A DNA stretch of 64,000 nucleotides from NCBI GenBank assembly GCA_963854835.1, contig OY978526.1, positions 85,488,846 to 85,552,845 on the forward strand, written 5' to 3'. The notes under the pieces were generated by a model. It saw only the letters and a list, made by a program, of their open reading frames with translations. It was not told the origin of the DNA and did not search any database. The stretch is from Megamerina dolium (taxonomy: Eukaryota > Arthropoda > Insecta > Diptera > Megamerinidae). This document shows, piece by piece, positions 43,601 through 57,049 of the stretch (its first letter is position 1; each line of letters opens with the position of its first letter). The position numbers were made by a program, and so were the translations under genes.

Positions 43601-46600
43601 CATACACACAAAATCGAAAATTGTTTATTGACACATCGAGGATAATATTCTCATTTAGATATATTTTTTCATTAAATTGCTCTTTTTGTCTGTTCTGTCA
43701 ATAATACTTGAATATTTTTCAAGTGTTAAAGAGTGATTCGTTTTTTAAGTATCACCAATTGAAAACGAATTATTAAAATTATCAACTTTTATTTTACTCA
43801 CTACACATTTTTATGGAACTACTATATATTATTACTTATTCAGGCTATTGAATCGTTATCTATCGTTTTCACACCACACCTATTTTCTTCATACGGTAAT
43901 TGAGTCTACAGTGCCGCTCAGTAAGCAGCTCTGTGTAGAGTTTTATATCATTTCTGCTGAGGTTAAGGGTGGACGCTGTACCCTAACATGTTTTCCCATC
44001 CTACTATCTCCCATTTCCCTGAGCTTTAAATGCAATGGGCTTCATCGCCTGAATGTTTTAGTGCGTGCCACTCTATTGGTGCCACTTGGATCACACTCAC
44101 ATCGCACCATATCATATCACCCTCACATGTGCGGGATCAATAAGTCTCCTCAACTGCCGCATACCCGTTTGGGCTCTCCAGTAGTTGAGTAGATCCCTTT
44201 CACATATCAAATTGTTTATGAACTGTTTGTAACCCCGCAGAAGGGCTCTGGTCCAATGAAATGAATGCTTGCGCCCTCCTTTGGAAGCGAGTCAGCCATT
44301 TCGTTTCCATCGTTGCCCTCATGTTCACGCACCCACATGAGGGTGACAGGATTCTTTGCTGCCAGAGCATTGAGAAGTCTAAAAACATTCCCAAACCAAC
44401 CTCGATTGAAACGAAAATTTTGTCAGGGACTTTAGAGCCGCCTGGCTGTCCGGGAGGATGTATATTTTGGTACCACGGGTGGCCCTACGTATTCATTCTC
44501 TCGGCATGAACCTCCGGCTGAAAGATGGAAGCTGTTTTCCCCATTGCGATTGCGCAGCTTTCAATTATAATTTTCCATCAAATCTCAATAAGGGCTTCAC
44601 GTATTTTCACAGATGATACTTTCGAGGTGTCGAATCGCAGGTTTTAGGTAGCAAGTTGACGCCAATTTCATAAAATATGGACCCGAGTCCTTACTAAAAC
44701 CACCCTCTTTTAAGCATTTATGTTATCTTTCGTCCTTCAATGTTTCTTTCGTTGATATTTTTATTAAGGCGCAGCATTCATAATTTCAGCAAAACAATTT
44801 TCTCAACTTGCATGTAGTACCTATATTCTTACAAATAAGTTTCTTCTCACTGGTTTTTTTTTTTATGTATATTCAAGAAATTGTTCACTCGGAATTTCTT
44901 TCTGAGCTCAAATAATGAACGAACAATATTGCTTTGCCGTTAGAACACATTTGAAAGAGTGAGAAAGAGCATTTGTGAAAAAGATCAAATAGATAGTCAC
45001 TCATTTTGCACTTTGACAATGCAACGTCTCACAAAACCTTCATTGAGATCGAATTTTTTAACAAAAACATCACAAATATCATCGAACAACCATCACATAT
45101 ACATCAGATATGTCTCATTGTGACTTTTTGTTGAGGCCTGAATTTGAGTTATCGCTTCGAGGATCCCTCATTAACTGCATTCAAGATTTCCAAGGCTAAT
45201 GGACTGTAGCAACTCAAGGTAAACACGGAAAATGGTTTAAAGAATTATATAGAAGAGTGAATTGGTCGTTAGAAGAAGCATGCCATTTTGAAAAAGAGCC
45301 TATTTTCAATCAGGCTCAACAAATTTGTCTATACTTCCATTGGACGCTAGGTATTCCACTGCCACTCCATTCGAACAAACAGCTCTTATTTGCTGCATCT
45401 GACCATCTGACCATCTCAATTTGGTGAGGCCAGTGTAAACATTGTGTATAGGGCTTTTTACCCACCAATAAAATATGAATCTAAGAAGAATATAATATAC
45501 ATTCTATCCAAAAAGTTCCAAAAATTGTCGATTTAAATTGCCCGCGCAGTCCTTATAATGCCAATTTTGAGAGGGATATGTTGATCAGTCACGTCGAATG
45601 GGTCTTACGGTGAACGAGGGTAAGACGAAGTACCTAGTGTCTACAAACAAAGAGTCCCGGCGTCTTGGACAACACGTCACTGTTGACAATTACACTTTCG
45701 AGGTGGTGAAGGACTTCGTCTATCTTGGAACCAACATCAACAACTGTAATGACGTCATCCTGGAGATCATGCGGAGGATAACTCTTGCTAAGAGGTGTTA
45801 CTTTGGCTGAGTAAGCAATTAAGCAGTCGAGCTCTCTCTCTCGAATATCGAAAATCACATTCTACAAGTCCTTTATTATTCCTGTCCTAACATATGGCGC
45901 AGAAGCCTGGACAATTTCTACCACGGATGAGAGGATGCCTGGAGTTTTCGAGAGACCTACTTGAGTTGACGGCGAGTATCGAATAAGGTATAACGATGAG
46001 CTGTATGAGCTGGCTGTACGCTGACATTGACATAGTCAGGCGAATCAAAATCCAGCGGCTGCGCTGGCTAGGTCATTTCGAGGGAATGGAAGAAGACGTT
46101 CCTGCGAAGGGGGTATTTATTCGGCACCTGCTGGAGGACGCAGATGAAGAGGAAGACCAAACCTCCGTTGAAAGGACCAAATGTTGTGTAATCTGGCGGC
46201 GCTTGAAATATCCATTTGGCGCCAGCAAGCGAATAACAGAGAAGACTGGCGACGCATTATATGTTCGGCTTAAATCGATCATCGATTGTTATGGCCATAT
46301 AAGAAGAAGATGTAAATCAGTGTGTCCACAATGGCCGGTTAAGCTAACGATGTCAGTAGGGAGTGGTGATTTTTGATATATGGCTTCAATCAACTCAAAA
46401 CAGGTACCCCGGTGCATCAATTTCTATTTTGGGAAGTCAGACGGTGCCAAACCTGACTCATGGGATATCTTAGGTTTGTGTGATATCTTTCTCAAGCTAG
46501 AATGATGGATTTTGAGTAAAATTTTCTGCACTTCTTCGCAAGTTTTTGAAGACTTCTCGGTCCTCGGTTAAGGCTTTGTAAAAGAAAATGTTCCTACTAG

Positions 46601-47615
46601 TGCGGCTAGTTTAAATCGAAAATTATTGCTGCTTTCTTGACACTTTGCGAAACAATATTTGATTTTCAATGACAATAGTATGATTTTCGAATTAAGGTTG
46701 TGTAATTTGCAAATGATCTGTGATGGACATCTTAAAATTTACAGAAAATTGCAAAATGTGACATTCTAAAAAAAAAAAACACCCTATACGTATATCAACT
46801 AAGTGTGTAAATAGAAGTTAGCACATGCATTAATTAACTTCCGGTATTGCTTCTTCAAGCAAAATGCTTTTATCTACTTCCCTTTTTCAAAAGAATATAA
46901 TTTTAAATGAAAATGTCCTCCATTATACAATATATGGATATAAAAAAAAATAAAATAAAAAACAACATATCCTTGAACCGATTGCCATCACTTGCCCATC
47001 ATGAAAATGTCTTCATATATGTGAATACTGTTTCCGCTATACGCTGCTTTGTTTACATTGAATAGATTTTTATTCGCAGTTTTGTTTGTTTTCTTTTTAC
47101 CCTATTCGTTTTTTCAGTGTACAACAGTGATTCAACAGTAATTTTGTTATGCTGTAGCCACAGTGCATACAGCTGTGAATCAATGAAAGAATGAATGAAT
47201 GAATGAATGAACAAATGAAAAGCATTTGAAGTATAGGCACTTGACTGCGACGACGACGATGGGGACGATGACGATGACGATGAGGACGATGACGACGACG
47301 ATGAGTCTACCTAGTATGTAATACGTTATACATATACATATGAGCTGACCATCATCAACAGCAGCAACAATTGCACAACATATAAAGTGGGTCACTTCAG
47401 TACTACTCTATTGTGGTTATTGAGGCATTTTATTGTGACACTAACATGGTCCGACAGTGGTGTTGGCACTATGGTATATTTATTTTGAAATGACGTCACT
47501 AAATAGGTTTTTTTTCTCTCTTTTATTGTGCCTTTTAAAAGATCTATATATTTATATGCATTATACTTGTATGTCCTTTTTTCATATACCCAATACACTT
47601 TACTCTATATATATT

Positions 47616-47653
<38 letters not shown>

Positions 47654-49972
47654 TGCACAAACATATTTATAAAGCTGTGTCATTATTTTATAATTTAATT
47701 CTATTCGCTTTTCAAACAAATTCAATTACACTCAAATCAGTACAGAAAATTGATCAGAGTCTCTCTGGTGTGCCATCATTCCACATTCGATGACAATAAA
47801 TTCGATTTAGTCATTTTTTTTTCTTCTTCTACCATTATTCGCCTAGTTGTATTTACATAAGCCATTGAATGTTTCAACTTTGCTTTTGTTTATGCCATAC
47901 ACATACACACACACATATACCAATGTACATACTTATGAACAACGATTTTTATGACAAGTAATTGTGTACACAATGGATTCGATGAGGATGATGACGACAA
48001 TAAAGACTACAACGATGTGGACGACAATGACGACGACGACGACAAGAACTCATCGTCAGTGACACAATAGAAAGCAATTATTAAGTACGGGTATTGTATA
48101 TAGATATTATGTTTATTGTTGTGACATATACATTCATATGTATATACTATACATTAGACCTATCCATATTATGTGTTATAGAAATTGTATAGGTAGCTGA
48201 AAAATTCTGTGAAAATTTTGTTTAAATATTTTAGCACCATCCTTTATGCCTCAACTGTAGGAATTGATGAGTTGAATCAATAAGCTTGTAACGCGTGCCA
48301 TTTGTCTCCCAGCTGGGGTATTACTAAGTTAGTCAGGGTCAAACAAGAGGGCAGAGTAAAAACTCTTGTTGTAGGAGGAGGACCGAATTCTGCACGATTG
48401 CCTATTGGGAATTAATTCACCGACACTAGAAGAGTGTTCGACTTGGTACTGATAGAACTACTATTAATTTGTTTTATTTTCTTATTTTTATTTTCCTTTC
48501 TTTCTTTTTTTTTTTTGCAATTTCTCAAGAATACAATTTCAATCTCTTACTCTATGCCTTAATGAAAAACCTAACCGTAGCTAACCTTACTTATATAATG
48601 AGGATTTATATGATTGCCCAGTGCTACCTGGTCGCACCTAATGAATCAGTCGTCTGGTGGATCTACCTCAGCAGAAGTCTCCAAGCGACTGATAGTTGTG
48701 TATGGTAGTTTGACACCGGGATTCTCAGTATCCAGCACCCTGGCCTCACACCTAGAAGAGGGAGGAGACCTTTTATAGCAATATATAGGAACAACCAACG
48801 GGGTGGCGGATGGTTGTTCCTGGTATATGCGATTGATCAAAATGACCCCGGGCATAGCTGAGGGCTCGTAGGCGACTACTTTAAGCGAGCGGTCGAATAC
48901 TGACAGCCTCGCTTAAAGCAAGAAGTACTTATAGTCGCTGGGCGAATTTATGCCAGCGCGACTATAAGAGCACTTGTTAGGGATAGCAAAGCTATTCGAA
49001 CGGGCCGATTCAAAAATTCAGCAAGATCATGTTAAACAGTAGGTTGGATTACGACTTACTCGATCAAGCATCGTTTTATTTTTTATGCCTTCCGTTGGCA
49101 AGTCATGCACCTTTAGTACATATCTATGTATAAAGCATCTAGGAATTATGCAATGCTGCATTTTACGTTGAGTGAAAATTAATTTGATTGTTTCTTCTTT
49201 CTCTGTCGTCATAGTGACTGACTACATGTATGTATGCACTAATGCATGGTCATTGATTGTGTTTGAAAAACGCATCACAATAGCCGAATGCTGCTACTAA
49301 TTAACCGCACTTCGTAAAGACACCATAGAAACAAAAACAAAAGTAATATTTTGAAGATTTGAACAGCTCTACTATTTATACGTATATATAATGAATAGAT
49401 TTATTCTGAGACAACGTAACACAACACATTGGCATTTGGCATTACGATTTGTTTATTTATTCAATGTATGGTTGTTGACTTTTAACGCCTGTCTGCTATG
49501 GTTTGCTTGCAGGTCATATTTTGCATACATGCATGGATGTGTCTCTTCTTGAGGCACTGTAGATTTTTGTGGAAAATAAAATAAAATTAATCGTAGATGA
49601 GATATCACTTAATTGTATTACATATATTTCCCATTGAAGTGTATGAATATTTCAATAGAAAATAAAGAACAATGTTGCATCTATTTTATTTACAAAACCT
49701 GCTACTTGAACAAAAGACTAAAAAAAACCCATTAAATATATATAAGGACGTACATATATATACTTATGCATATATTTAGCACATTTGAATACATTTGTAT
49801 TCAAATTTATATATATGCATTATGTTTTAATAATGGAATTTCATCATTTCACATATTACAGGCTGCCATCAAGGAAGGTTTCCTACTCAAACAGACCTGG
49901 TCATTTCAAAGATGGCGTCGACGTTACTTTCGCCTTAAACAAAATAAATTATATTATGGCAAAGACACAAAG
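40605..49972 (+). CDS. CG34384: Diacylglycerol kinase eta/delta-type, first two coding exons (3' end beyond window)
   Basis: Exon 1 (40605-40892, 96 aa) starts [11 protein letters not shown] and contains [15 protein letters not shown] and [12 protein letters not shown]. Exon 2 (49862-49972, 37 aa) reads [20 protein letters not shown] and ends LYYGKDTK, the first strands of a PH domain. Both stretches match what I know of the Drosophila eta kinase N-terminus, and the junction is phase 0 on both sides with a good acceptor and GTGAGT donor. The enzyme phosphorylates diacylglycerol to phosphatidic acid; the PH domain targets membranes. Exon 1 also has a glycine-rich run (40638-40722). An in-frame ATG exists upstream at 40578; 40605 is preferred because it aligns with the fly protein. 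The next exon was not found in the remaining 14 kb, so that intron is longer than the window. Confidence 0.85.
41909..43041 (-). mobile_element. Mariner element with both ends (in kinase intron 1)
   Basis: Ends AGGTGTAGTAAAAAGAAAT at left and its inverted form at right, with TA at 41907-41908 and 43042-43043. The minus-strand transposase reads [30 protein letters not shown] and [13 protein letters not shown] in one frame, then breaks. Degenerate [12 protein letters not shown] and LPPYGQ-type segments follow. It is a SETMAR-like mariner. Inactive through frameshifts. Confidence 0.88.
43042..44189. other. Kinase intron 1 sequence
   Basis: Mostly unremarkable. The part from about 43890 to 44189 is GC-richer and may be the 3' end of the RNase H element to its right, but no motif was secure. 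Confidence 0.4.
44190..44580 (-). mobile_element. RNase H fragment of a non-LTR element
   Basis: The minus strand reads [10 protein letters not shown], then after frame changes [20 protein letters not shown] and [11 protein letters not shown]. These parallel SIFQAEVYA, WVPGHIG.NGNKIAD and GPEPFCG in the copy at 10040-10927. A dead remnant of the same broad family, other strand. Confidence 0.7.
45590..46340 (+). mobile_element. RTE-like non-LTR fragment, reverse transcriptase tail
   Basis: The plus strand reads [33 protein letters not shown] and [13 protein letters not shown], then after breaks [13 protein letters not shown] and [20 protein letters not shown]. This is the region after the catalytic core. 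Both the 5' half and a clean 3' end are lacking. Confidence 0.8.
46341..48299. other. Kinase intron 1 with simple repeats
   Basis: GAC/GAT triplet run at 47249-47303, a GT run of 16 units at 47619-47650, and a second GAC/GAT run at about 47985-48051. Coding-looking frames over these are repeat artefacts. Confidence 0.55.
48300..49020. other. Unrecognised GC-richer block with two adjacent hairpins
   Basis: Base composition differs sharply from the AT-rich surroundings. CTTTAAGCGAG (48879-48889) pairs perfectly with CTCGCTTAAAG (48908-48918). CTTATAGTCGCTGG (48928-48941) pairs with CCAGCGCGACTATAAG (48953-48968) except for a 2-nt bulge. No long reading frame or known element motif was found. 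It looks like an inserted repeat or the untranslated region of an element. Confidence 0.45.
49021..49861. other. Kinase intron 1, 3' end
   Basis: AT-rich; ends in the acceptor TATTACAG at 49854-49861. No other feature. Confidence 0.5.
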
Positions 49973-51269
49973 GTGAGTCAAACTTGTATAAGTATGACTT
50001 CTATAGACGTCACAATAATCATAATAATGCACACATACATTCATCTTATGAGAAAGAAAATCAAATTTATTATTTAAATTTGGGTCTACAGGTAGTTTAA
50101 CGCATCATATTACATTGTGACTTCAATTTTGTTACATGTTTACAAATGGCTAGAAAGTGATGTATATTACATCATCGTTAAGTGCTAAATGGAAATATAA
50201 ACTGTGTGACAATCGTAAAGTAATGTAAATATATTAAAAATTAATCATAAGTTAATTGTTCGAAACATATTTTATGAAAACAAAAAACAAATTTATGCTA
50301 GTAGTATTATTATTATATTGTATATAATTAGAAATCCAACTTATTCAATATAAGAATGGTCTGAAAAGTTTCCGACCTCAACATGAAGATGGCATCATGC
50401 GTCAACAAAAGTTACGGAATATTTATGCTCATCTTTGGAAAGGTAAATTTTGTAAATTTTAGCACATTAGCAGATGCAGCATTTTCAAATTTACTATTCG
50501 AAATAATTTCTAGAGCCAGATTACTTGATAAATTTTCAGTCTCTTTATTATAAATATTATTATAATCTTGGTTTGCAGAACCAGAAACCCTCCGCAAGAA
50601 CAACTGCCACACTTTATATACCTATGTCTCTACTTCTTCCATACATAATCTACAAATTTTAGCATTCTCTTTTGCTAGAAACCCCTTTTTTGCTTTAGTG
50701 GTGGTACCTAAAATCGTCATGCCCTCTTATGAGTCTAGTCAACCAGATAAGAGTTTCCGTTCTAGTCTTAGAGCCCTTATTGCTTCACTGTCCATTAGTA
50801 ACTTCAATTATATATTTCCTAGTCTACAGGCATTTTCATCTCGAGCATTGAGAGCATTGAGAGCAACTACAGGCACCGGTCGATAAAATTTTATTTTGGA
50901 TCATTATCCAGCCACGTAATCCATCGATTGTCTTACTTTGTATAATAGATTGTCTTAGGCATGCATTAAACCATGCACATCTGCCTGATAAACCGATACG
51001 TAGCTTCCAAAAATTCATAGTGCATGTTAATCCCAACTGCTTAGCGATTATTACGTTGCTGGCACCCGTCCCACCATCACTGAAAATGATGTGACTTTCC
51101 AGTCATTTATATTATACTCATTCCTTGAATTGGCATTAGTGTCTCTGATTTTCAAATGTCAAACTGTTGATTCCGCCATTTTTTTTTAATATGCAAGTTA
51201 ATCGACAAAAGCCATAAAAGAGATTTTCATCGGCAAACAAAATATTTGTAATATTTTGTAATACAGTGG
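49973..51269. other. Kinase intron 2, first part
   Basis: 50353-50375 (TCTGAAAAGTTTCCGACC) looks like a transposon end but no partner was found. 50690-51060 has weak minus-strand frames that may be a decayed retroelement. Nothing secure. Confidence 0.35.
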
Positions 51270-52450
51270 TTCAAGTCCCGTACTTAAAAAAGGAGACCCC
51301 ATAATTTGCGACAACTATCGTGGAATAAGTCTTCTGAGCATCGCATACAAGGTCCTATCGAGCATATTGTGTAAAAGATTGAAGCCCATGCTCAATAACC
51401 TAATTGGACGTTCAGACCTGGTAAATCTACCATCGACCAGATTTTCATACTTCGCCAAATCCTGGAGAAGACGCAAGAAAAACAGATCGACACACATCAC
51501 CTATTTGTTGATTATAAAGCCGGTTCCGACAGTCCGGTAAGGGATTACCTGCAAAGCTCATTCGACTTTGTAGAATTACACTGGATAACTCCCGTTGTGC
51601 AGTGAAAATTGGGATGTTTAATACCGAAAGGGGTTTCAGACAAGGTGATTCGTTATCGTGCGAGTTCTTCAATCTTATTATGGAGAAAATTCTGCTGATC
51701 TACGTCATAATGGCACTATCTTCAACAAAAGAGTCATGCTGTTGGTGTATGCCGACGATACTGATATATTCGGCATGAACACGCGAGCAGTCAGTGCAGC
51801 ATTCTCAGAGTTGGAGAGAGAGTCGCGTCGAATGGGTCTCATGGTGAACAAGGGCAAGACGAAGTGCCTAGCATCGTCAAACGAAGAGTTGCAGCGTCTT
51901 GGACAGCACCTCACTGTTGGTAACTACGCTTTTGAAGTAGTACGCTATCTTGGAACCATCAACACCAGTAATGCCATCAGCCTGGAGATATTGCGAAGGA
52001 TCACTCTTGCTAACATGCCACCTCAGATGATAAAATGCTCGGAGTTTTCGAGAGAAAAGTCTTACGCAAGAATTTTTGATTAATTTGCATTGGTGGCGAG
52101 TATCGAATAAGGTACAACCATGAGCTATATGAGCTATATGCTGACACCGACATTGTAATACGTAGTAAAATCCAGCGGCTGCGCTGGCTAGGTCATGTCG
52201 ATCGAGTGGAAGAACATGCTCTGGCTAAGAAGGTGTTATATTCGGAACCCGCTGGTGGACGGCGCAGAAGAGGAAGACCTAACCTCGGGTGGAAAGATGC
52301 TGGAGTAGAAGATACTGGAGTGGAAAGTACTGGAGGACTTTTGAGTGTTTGGAATTTCTAACTGGCACCAACTAGCGAAGGAAAGAGCTGGCTGGCGAAG
52401 CATGCTAGATTCGGCCTAGATCGATTTTCGGTAGTAAAGGCCACATATCC
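51270..52450 (+). mobile_element. RTE-like non-LTR fragment with YADD motif
   Basis: Across several frames the plus strand reads NYRGISLLSIAYKVLSS, RFQTR-like and RQGDSLSCEFFNL segments, then LLVYADDTDIFGMNTRAVSA (the YADD catalytic box at about 51751-51762), RRMGLMVNKGKTKCL and RLRWLGHV. It lacks the endonuclease half and ends in a degenerate tail near 52450. Inactive. Confidence 0.82.
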
Positions 52451-54916
52451 AGTAAGCGACTATCCTACATATTATAACTCTCTCTCTCGCAAGCGTAATG
52501 CACATCTGGGTTTTAAAAGAGCTGACAATTTGACTCACCTGTCCTCGATTGATTAATTTGAGCTATAGGTAATTGTTAGTCACATGGATATCACAATTGA
52601 CTTTTCTAGTCTAAGTGAGCCCTTCGTGTCAGTCATTTTTACCTATATAGGAGGTATTAAAATTTGTTGAACAATTATATCAAAGGAGAAAATAGTATCC
52701 CCCCCCAAAATCTTAATAAATAATCGTGCAATTAAAATTAATGAAAGTATCATTCGCATAAATGTATGACTGAAAGTATGAGCAAGCAATATGTAAAGTC
52801 AAATGTCAGAATTACTACTTTGGATGAATACATTTTAAAGTGATTATATTTATGTAGAAATTTAATAACAACTTATACAATCAAATATCATATGCATGTT
52901 CCTAGAACACAGGTGGCATTGAATAATGATATTGAAACCTTTTTAATACCAATACATGCATATAAATAGTTGAGAGCAACATTTTATATATTTTATTGCT
53001 ATTTAAAAATTACGCAGACACATGCACATACATATAAATATATCGAACAATGGGATACTATGACAACTATAGCTGGTTGCTATTGCTAGCAAACAGTTGT
53101 ATGTAGTGCCAGTGCCAGTGTCTACATATATAACACAGGATCGTCGCCCCACCTTGTACTCGCTATAAAGAAATTATAATTTTTGTGCTACACTTTTTAA
53201 TGTAGTTTATAGCTTTTATGTCATTTTAAGTATTATAATGGTTGTTGGTTCAGATGTGTAGCATGTGCGTATGTGTTAGCCTAGAAATTTAATTGGGCTT
53301 TTAAAATAGCAACATTTGATGTGTGTGAGTGAGGAAATTATATTTGATGCGTTAATTTTCTACTCAAAAGAACTTTAAGCGTATAATAATTTTTTCTTCT
53401 TTTAGTAGTGGCAAACCAAAGCAGTAAATATTACTTAGATACATATTTATATACATTGTATATATACATACTTGCTGTCGCAACAAAGAAGATAGGGAGA
53501 GGGTATTTCAATTGAATTTGTTTCTGATGCTTTTATAGTTGCTTTGTCATAGCAGCAGCAGAAGCGGCAGCAGCTTTTTATATTCTTCGAGTATAAATTA
53601 AATAAATTAAAGTATAAACTTGTTAACTTCATGCTGAGTTTTACACACCAAAAATACAACAACAATAAATATGGGTTTTCCTTTTATTATCTGTGTTTTT
53701 TTTTGCTTTTGTTTCTTTTTCTTACATATTTAATTTACGCCGCCCATACAAGTGGCTCGTGTTGTATTTTGTGTTTGTGATTGGTTTTTGTTTTATAAAT
53801 TTCCCAAAAAAAAAAAAAAAGAAAATTTATTTTGAACAATATCAAGTTTAAAAGAAAATGTTGTTGATTGTGCGAACATTAATTGCCAGCCGGTGTGTGT
53901 GTGTGGTAAATTGTGTACAAATTGTAATCCTTTTTTTTTTTCATATATATATTTTTTTGGCACATTAATTTAACAAATAAGGATAATAGCAATTAAGAAC
54001 GGTCACTCAATTTATTTATTCATCTTTTGGTTTTTTGCTTCAAACCGCATTATCATTATCATTTGTGCTGCTGTCGATGAAATTCTATGAACTATAATAA
54101 AGCATAGATAGACATTTCACTTGAGTAGATAAACAAAATGTAACATAATTGCAATTATAATCAACGCTAATTAACAAGCACACCCACACACACACATTTG
54201 TCTATGATTCAACAATAATCCTATTTACGAGTATATAATTTCAGTATCAAACTTTTATGACCAAACAAATACAATATTTACTCGTATGTATTACGTTTAG
54301 GGAAAAAGTATTGTGAACATATTTATTAAGAGTTTTTCAACTTCAATTAATTACTATTCAACCACAACACTGTCCAACAAAATTCAACTTTTGAGTGCAC
54401 ACATGAGTGCACAAGATTTATATATGTATTCTGAAAGTAGGCCTAATGGCAATTTTACATGGGAATATTTACATTTTTGATTCATTTTTTATTTTATTAT
54501 ATTATTATGATTTTATTTTTATTAAAAAAAAATAAATGTAGTATAAGTAATATGAATTAAAAATTTTTTTTTGCTTTTAAAAAGCGTAAACCAATTGATC
54601 GAGAAAAGCGGCCACACACGGTTAATCTTTCTTTAGTGCTTCTTTCAGATTATATAGGTCCTGCTCATGTGCTCATGTGCAAACATTTGCAATCACTGTG
54701 CAATTTTTGGTTGAAAAACTTAAACAAATAGTTTTTACAGAAGGGAAGTTGGGAAGTCAACTTTATATCAAGTCATTTTAAAGTGAGTGTAGAAGACCAA
54801 AGACCATGTTATCATATGTGATCAATGTTACATCACCTGTTACCAATCGCTATATGAGTGCTTCAATTTTAATGCGTATCCTCGCGAATTCATTCAAGTT
54901 GAGCTTCTGTTTTGTA
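52451..54916. other. Kinase intron 2, AT-rich part
   Basis: Simple repeats and AT-rich sequence only. No exon for the rest of the PH domain was recognised. Confidence 0.45.
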
Positions 54917-56024
54917 TCACGTCAGTCCATAAGTTCGTGTGTTTTTCTTAGGTGGTTTTAAAATAAATAAACAAGAAGTTTTTAGTATTTATTAATCAAT
55001 AATATATTTTTCTGCATTATTTACAATGTCTTCCCAACGTTTTGGCAAATTTTTAATTTCCTGCTCAAAAAATTAGTTATCCTTGGAGCCAAAATACGTG
55101 TCGATATCCCATTTTATAGCTTCTTTTGAGGTGTAGTTCTTATTACTAAGGTGATAATCCCAAGGTGCCATGTGGTGGATGTGGCATTAGCTCCCATCCG
55201 AGCTCGTCAGCTTGCCTAAGGTCTGTCTTGCGGTATGCGGTCTTGCGTTGTCGTGGTGAAACAAAACATTGCGTCGATTGATTAAAGACGGTCGATTTTT
55301 TTTATGACAATAATAATCTGCTGTGATCGCCTGGTTTGATTCCAGCAGATCCAAATAAATGATACCGGAAATATCCCACGAACAGGTGGCCAGGGGTTGG
55401 TTCTGATGTTTCATCTCTATCTAACCATTGGCGATTGCAAACAGAATTATTGTAAAGCACCCATATTTCGTCCCCAGTAATAATACGGTTGAAAAAAACT
55501 CTCATTTTCAAGCCGCTGCAGCAATTGAGAACACACATTCACTCTTTGCTGAAGGTTTGCGATGGAAAGTTTATGCGGTACCAATTTTTCCAGCTTTGGA
55601 ACCTTGCCCAATTGAATCTGGTGCCTGTAAACTGTTCCATGTGAAGAATTTAATCTTCCAGTCATCATATCGACTGTCAAACTTGGCTCATCTTCCACGA
55701 GTTCGCGCAGGGCGTCTGAATTAAAGACCTCAGGACGACCAGAGCGTGGGGCATCCTCAACGTCACAATCACCACTTTGTTTTGCGCAGTCCTTACACTC
55801 ACGGTATTCTCCCCATGAATTGCGTTTATACTCGTTCGAAGATTCCATTTTATTTTTTAACAACGCGTACTTCTATCCGCTTTTAAAATCACTTGTTGAA
55901 TGCACAATACATCAGAGAAAATAAAAATAGTTCCCTTATCTCCCACGAATCATTTTTTGTACACAAAAAGCGCCTATTGTGAAACTATTGTAAAAATAAA
56001 GCACGAACTTATGGACTAACCTGA
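54917..56024 (-). mobile_element. Mariner element with both ends
   Basis: GTCAGTCCATAAGTTCGTG and its inverted form CACGAACTTATGGACTAAC lie near the two ends, with TA outside (54915-54916 and 56025-56026). The minus strand reads VEDAPRSGRPEV, GTVYRHQIQLGKVPKLEKLV and PHKLS, then HHDNARPHTARQTLGKL. A SETMAR-like mariner, different in its ends from the 41909 family. Frames are broken, so inactive. Confidence 0.87.
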
Positions 56025-57049
56025 TATAAAACTTGTTTCAATTAGTTCAAAAATATTTTGTTATTGATTTTAATTTCCTTTACGATATTCTGGCTTCTTA
56101 TGACAATTATGGTTGGTACAATATATCATAGCTAATACTTTTTCACCAACACAATATCGTTTAAGGATAATGACAAAATTAATCCAATATTAGGGACAAT
56201 AATGATAGACAAATAAAAACAAAAAAAAAAAACCAAAAAAACCAACATAATAAGAACTAATTGTGGTGATTTCGTGCGCTTCATATGATTAATAAAATTA
56301 TGAAATTGATACAGATTTGACTATGTGCATGATGTGCCTAAATGTGCCCGATATCTTATAGAAAATAGAAATAGAATAAATCATCTTATTTAATGGCATT
56401 TATTATTAAATATCATAATAGTAACTTTTCTCTTAAGGAGCTCTGATGATTGTACATAATTATATATGAATATTCTCATCCATTTAATATAGAAAAATAA
56501 TACAAAATTCAAAACTCTCATATGCTGTACATTTCAAGGCCATATTTTTGAGCATTCATTGGCATTTCGACCATGACCTTAAAATGCATACAAATCGTTG
56601 TAACAAAATGAAAACAAAAACAATAAGAAAATAAAATGAAAAACAATAACAATTTCCCAACTAATTGAACGGAAATTCAAAAATACCATAGGCGCGCGCG
56701 TATTCTCTATGTACTGTATGTACAATTATGAATTAATTTTTTGCCTAAAATGTCCTTCAATTAATATGAAAAAAAAAGCAAAAAGAAAATCAGTCGATTT
56801 AATATTCTTTTGTTTTATGTTTTTCTCTTCCCCCCTTCTCGGGTATTTATATTTCAAGCATACAGCATACCAAAAAAAAAAAAAGAAAATTTGAATAATG
56901 AATAATGACAAAAATATTTTGCCACCAAAAAACTTTCACTGAGAAGGAAGAATATTAATGGGCGACCAAAATACCCAAGTAGAAGAAAGAAAAAAAGGCT
57001 TTATTCAATCACAACGCGAAGCATTTATCAATACGTACATAAGTATCTA
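56025..57049. other. Kinase intron 2, AT-rich part
   Basis: No gene or element recognised. Confidence 0.45.
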
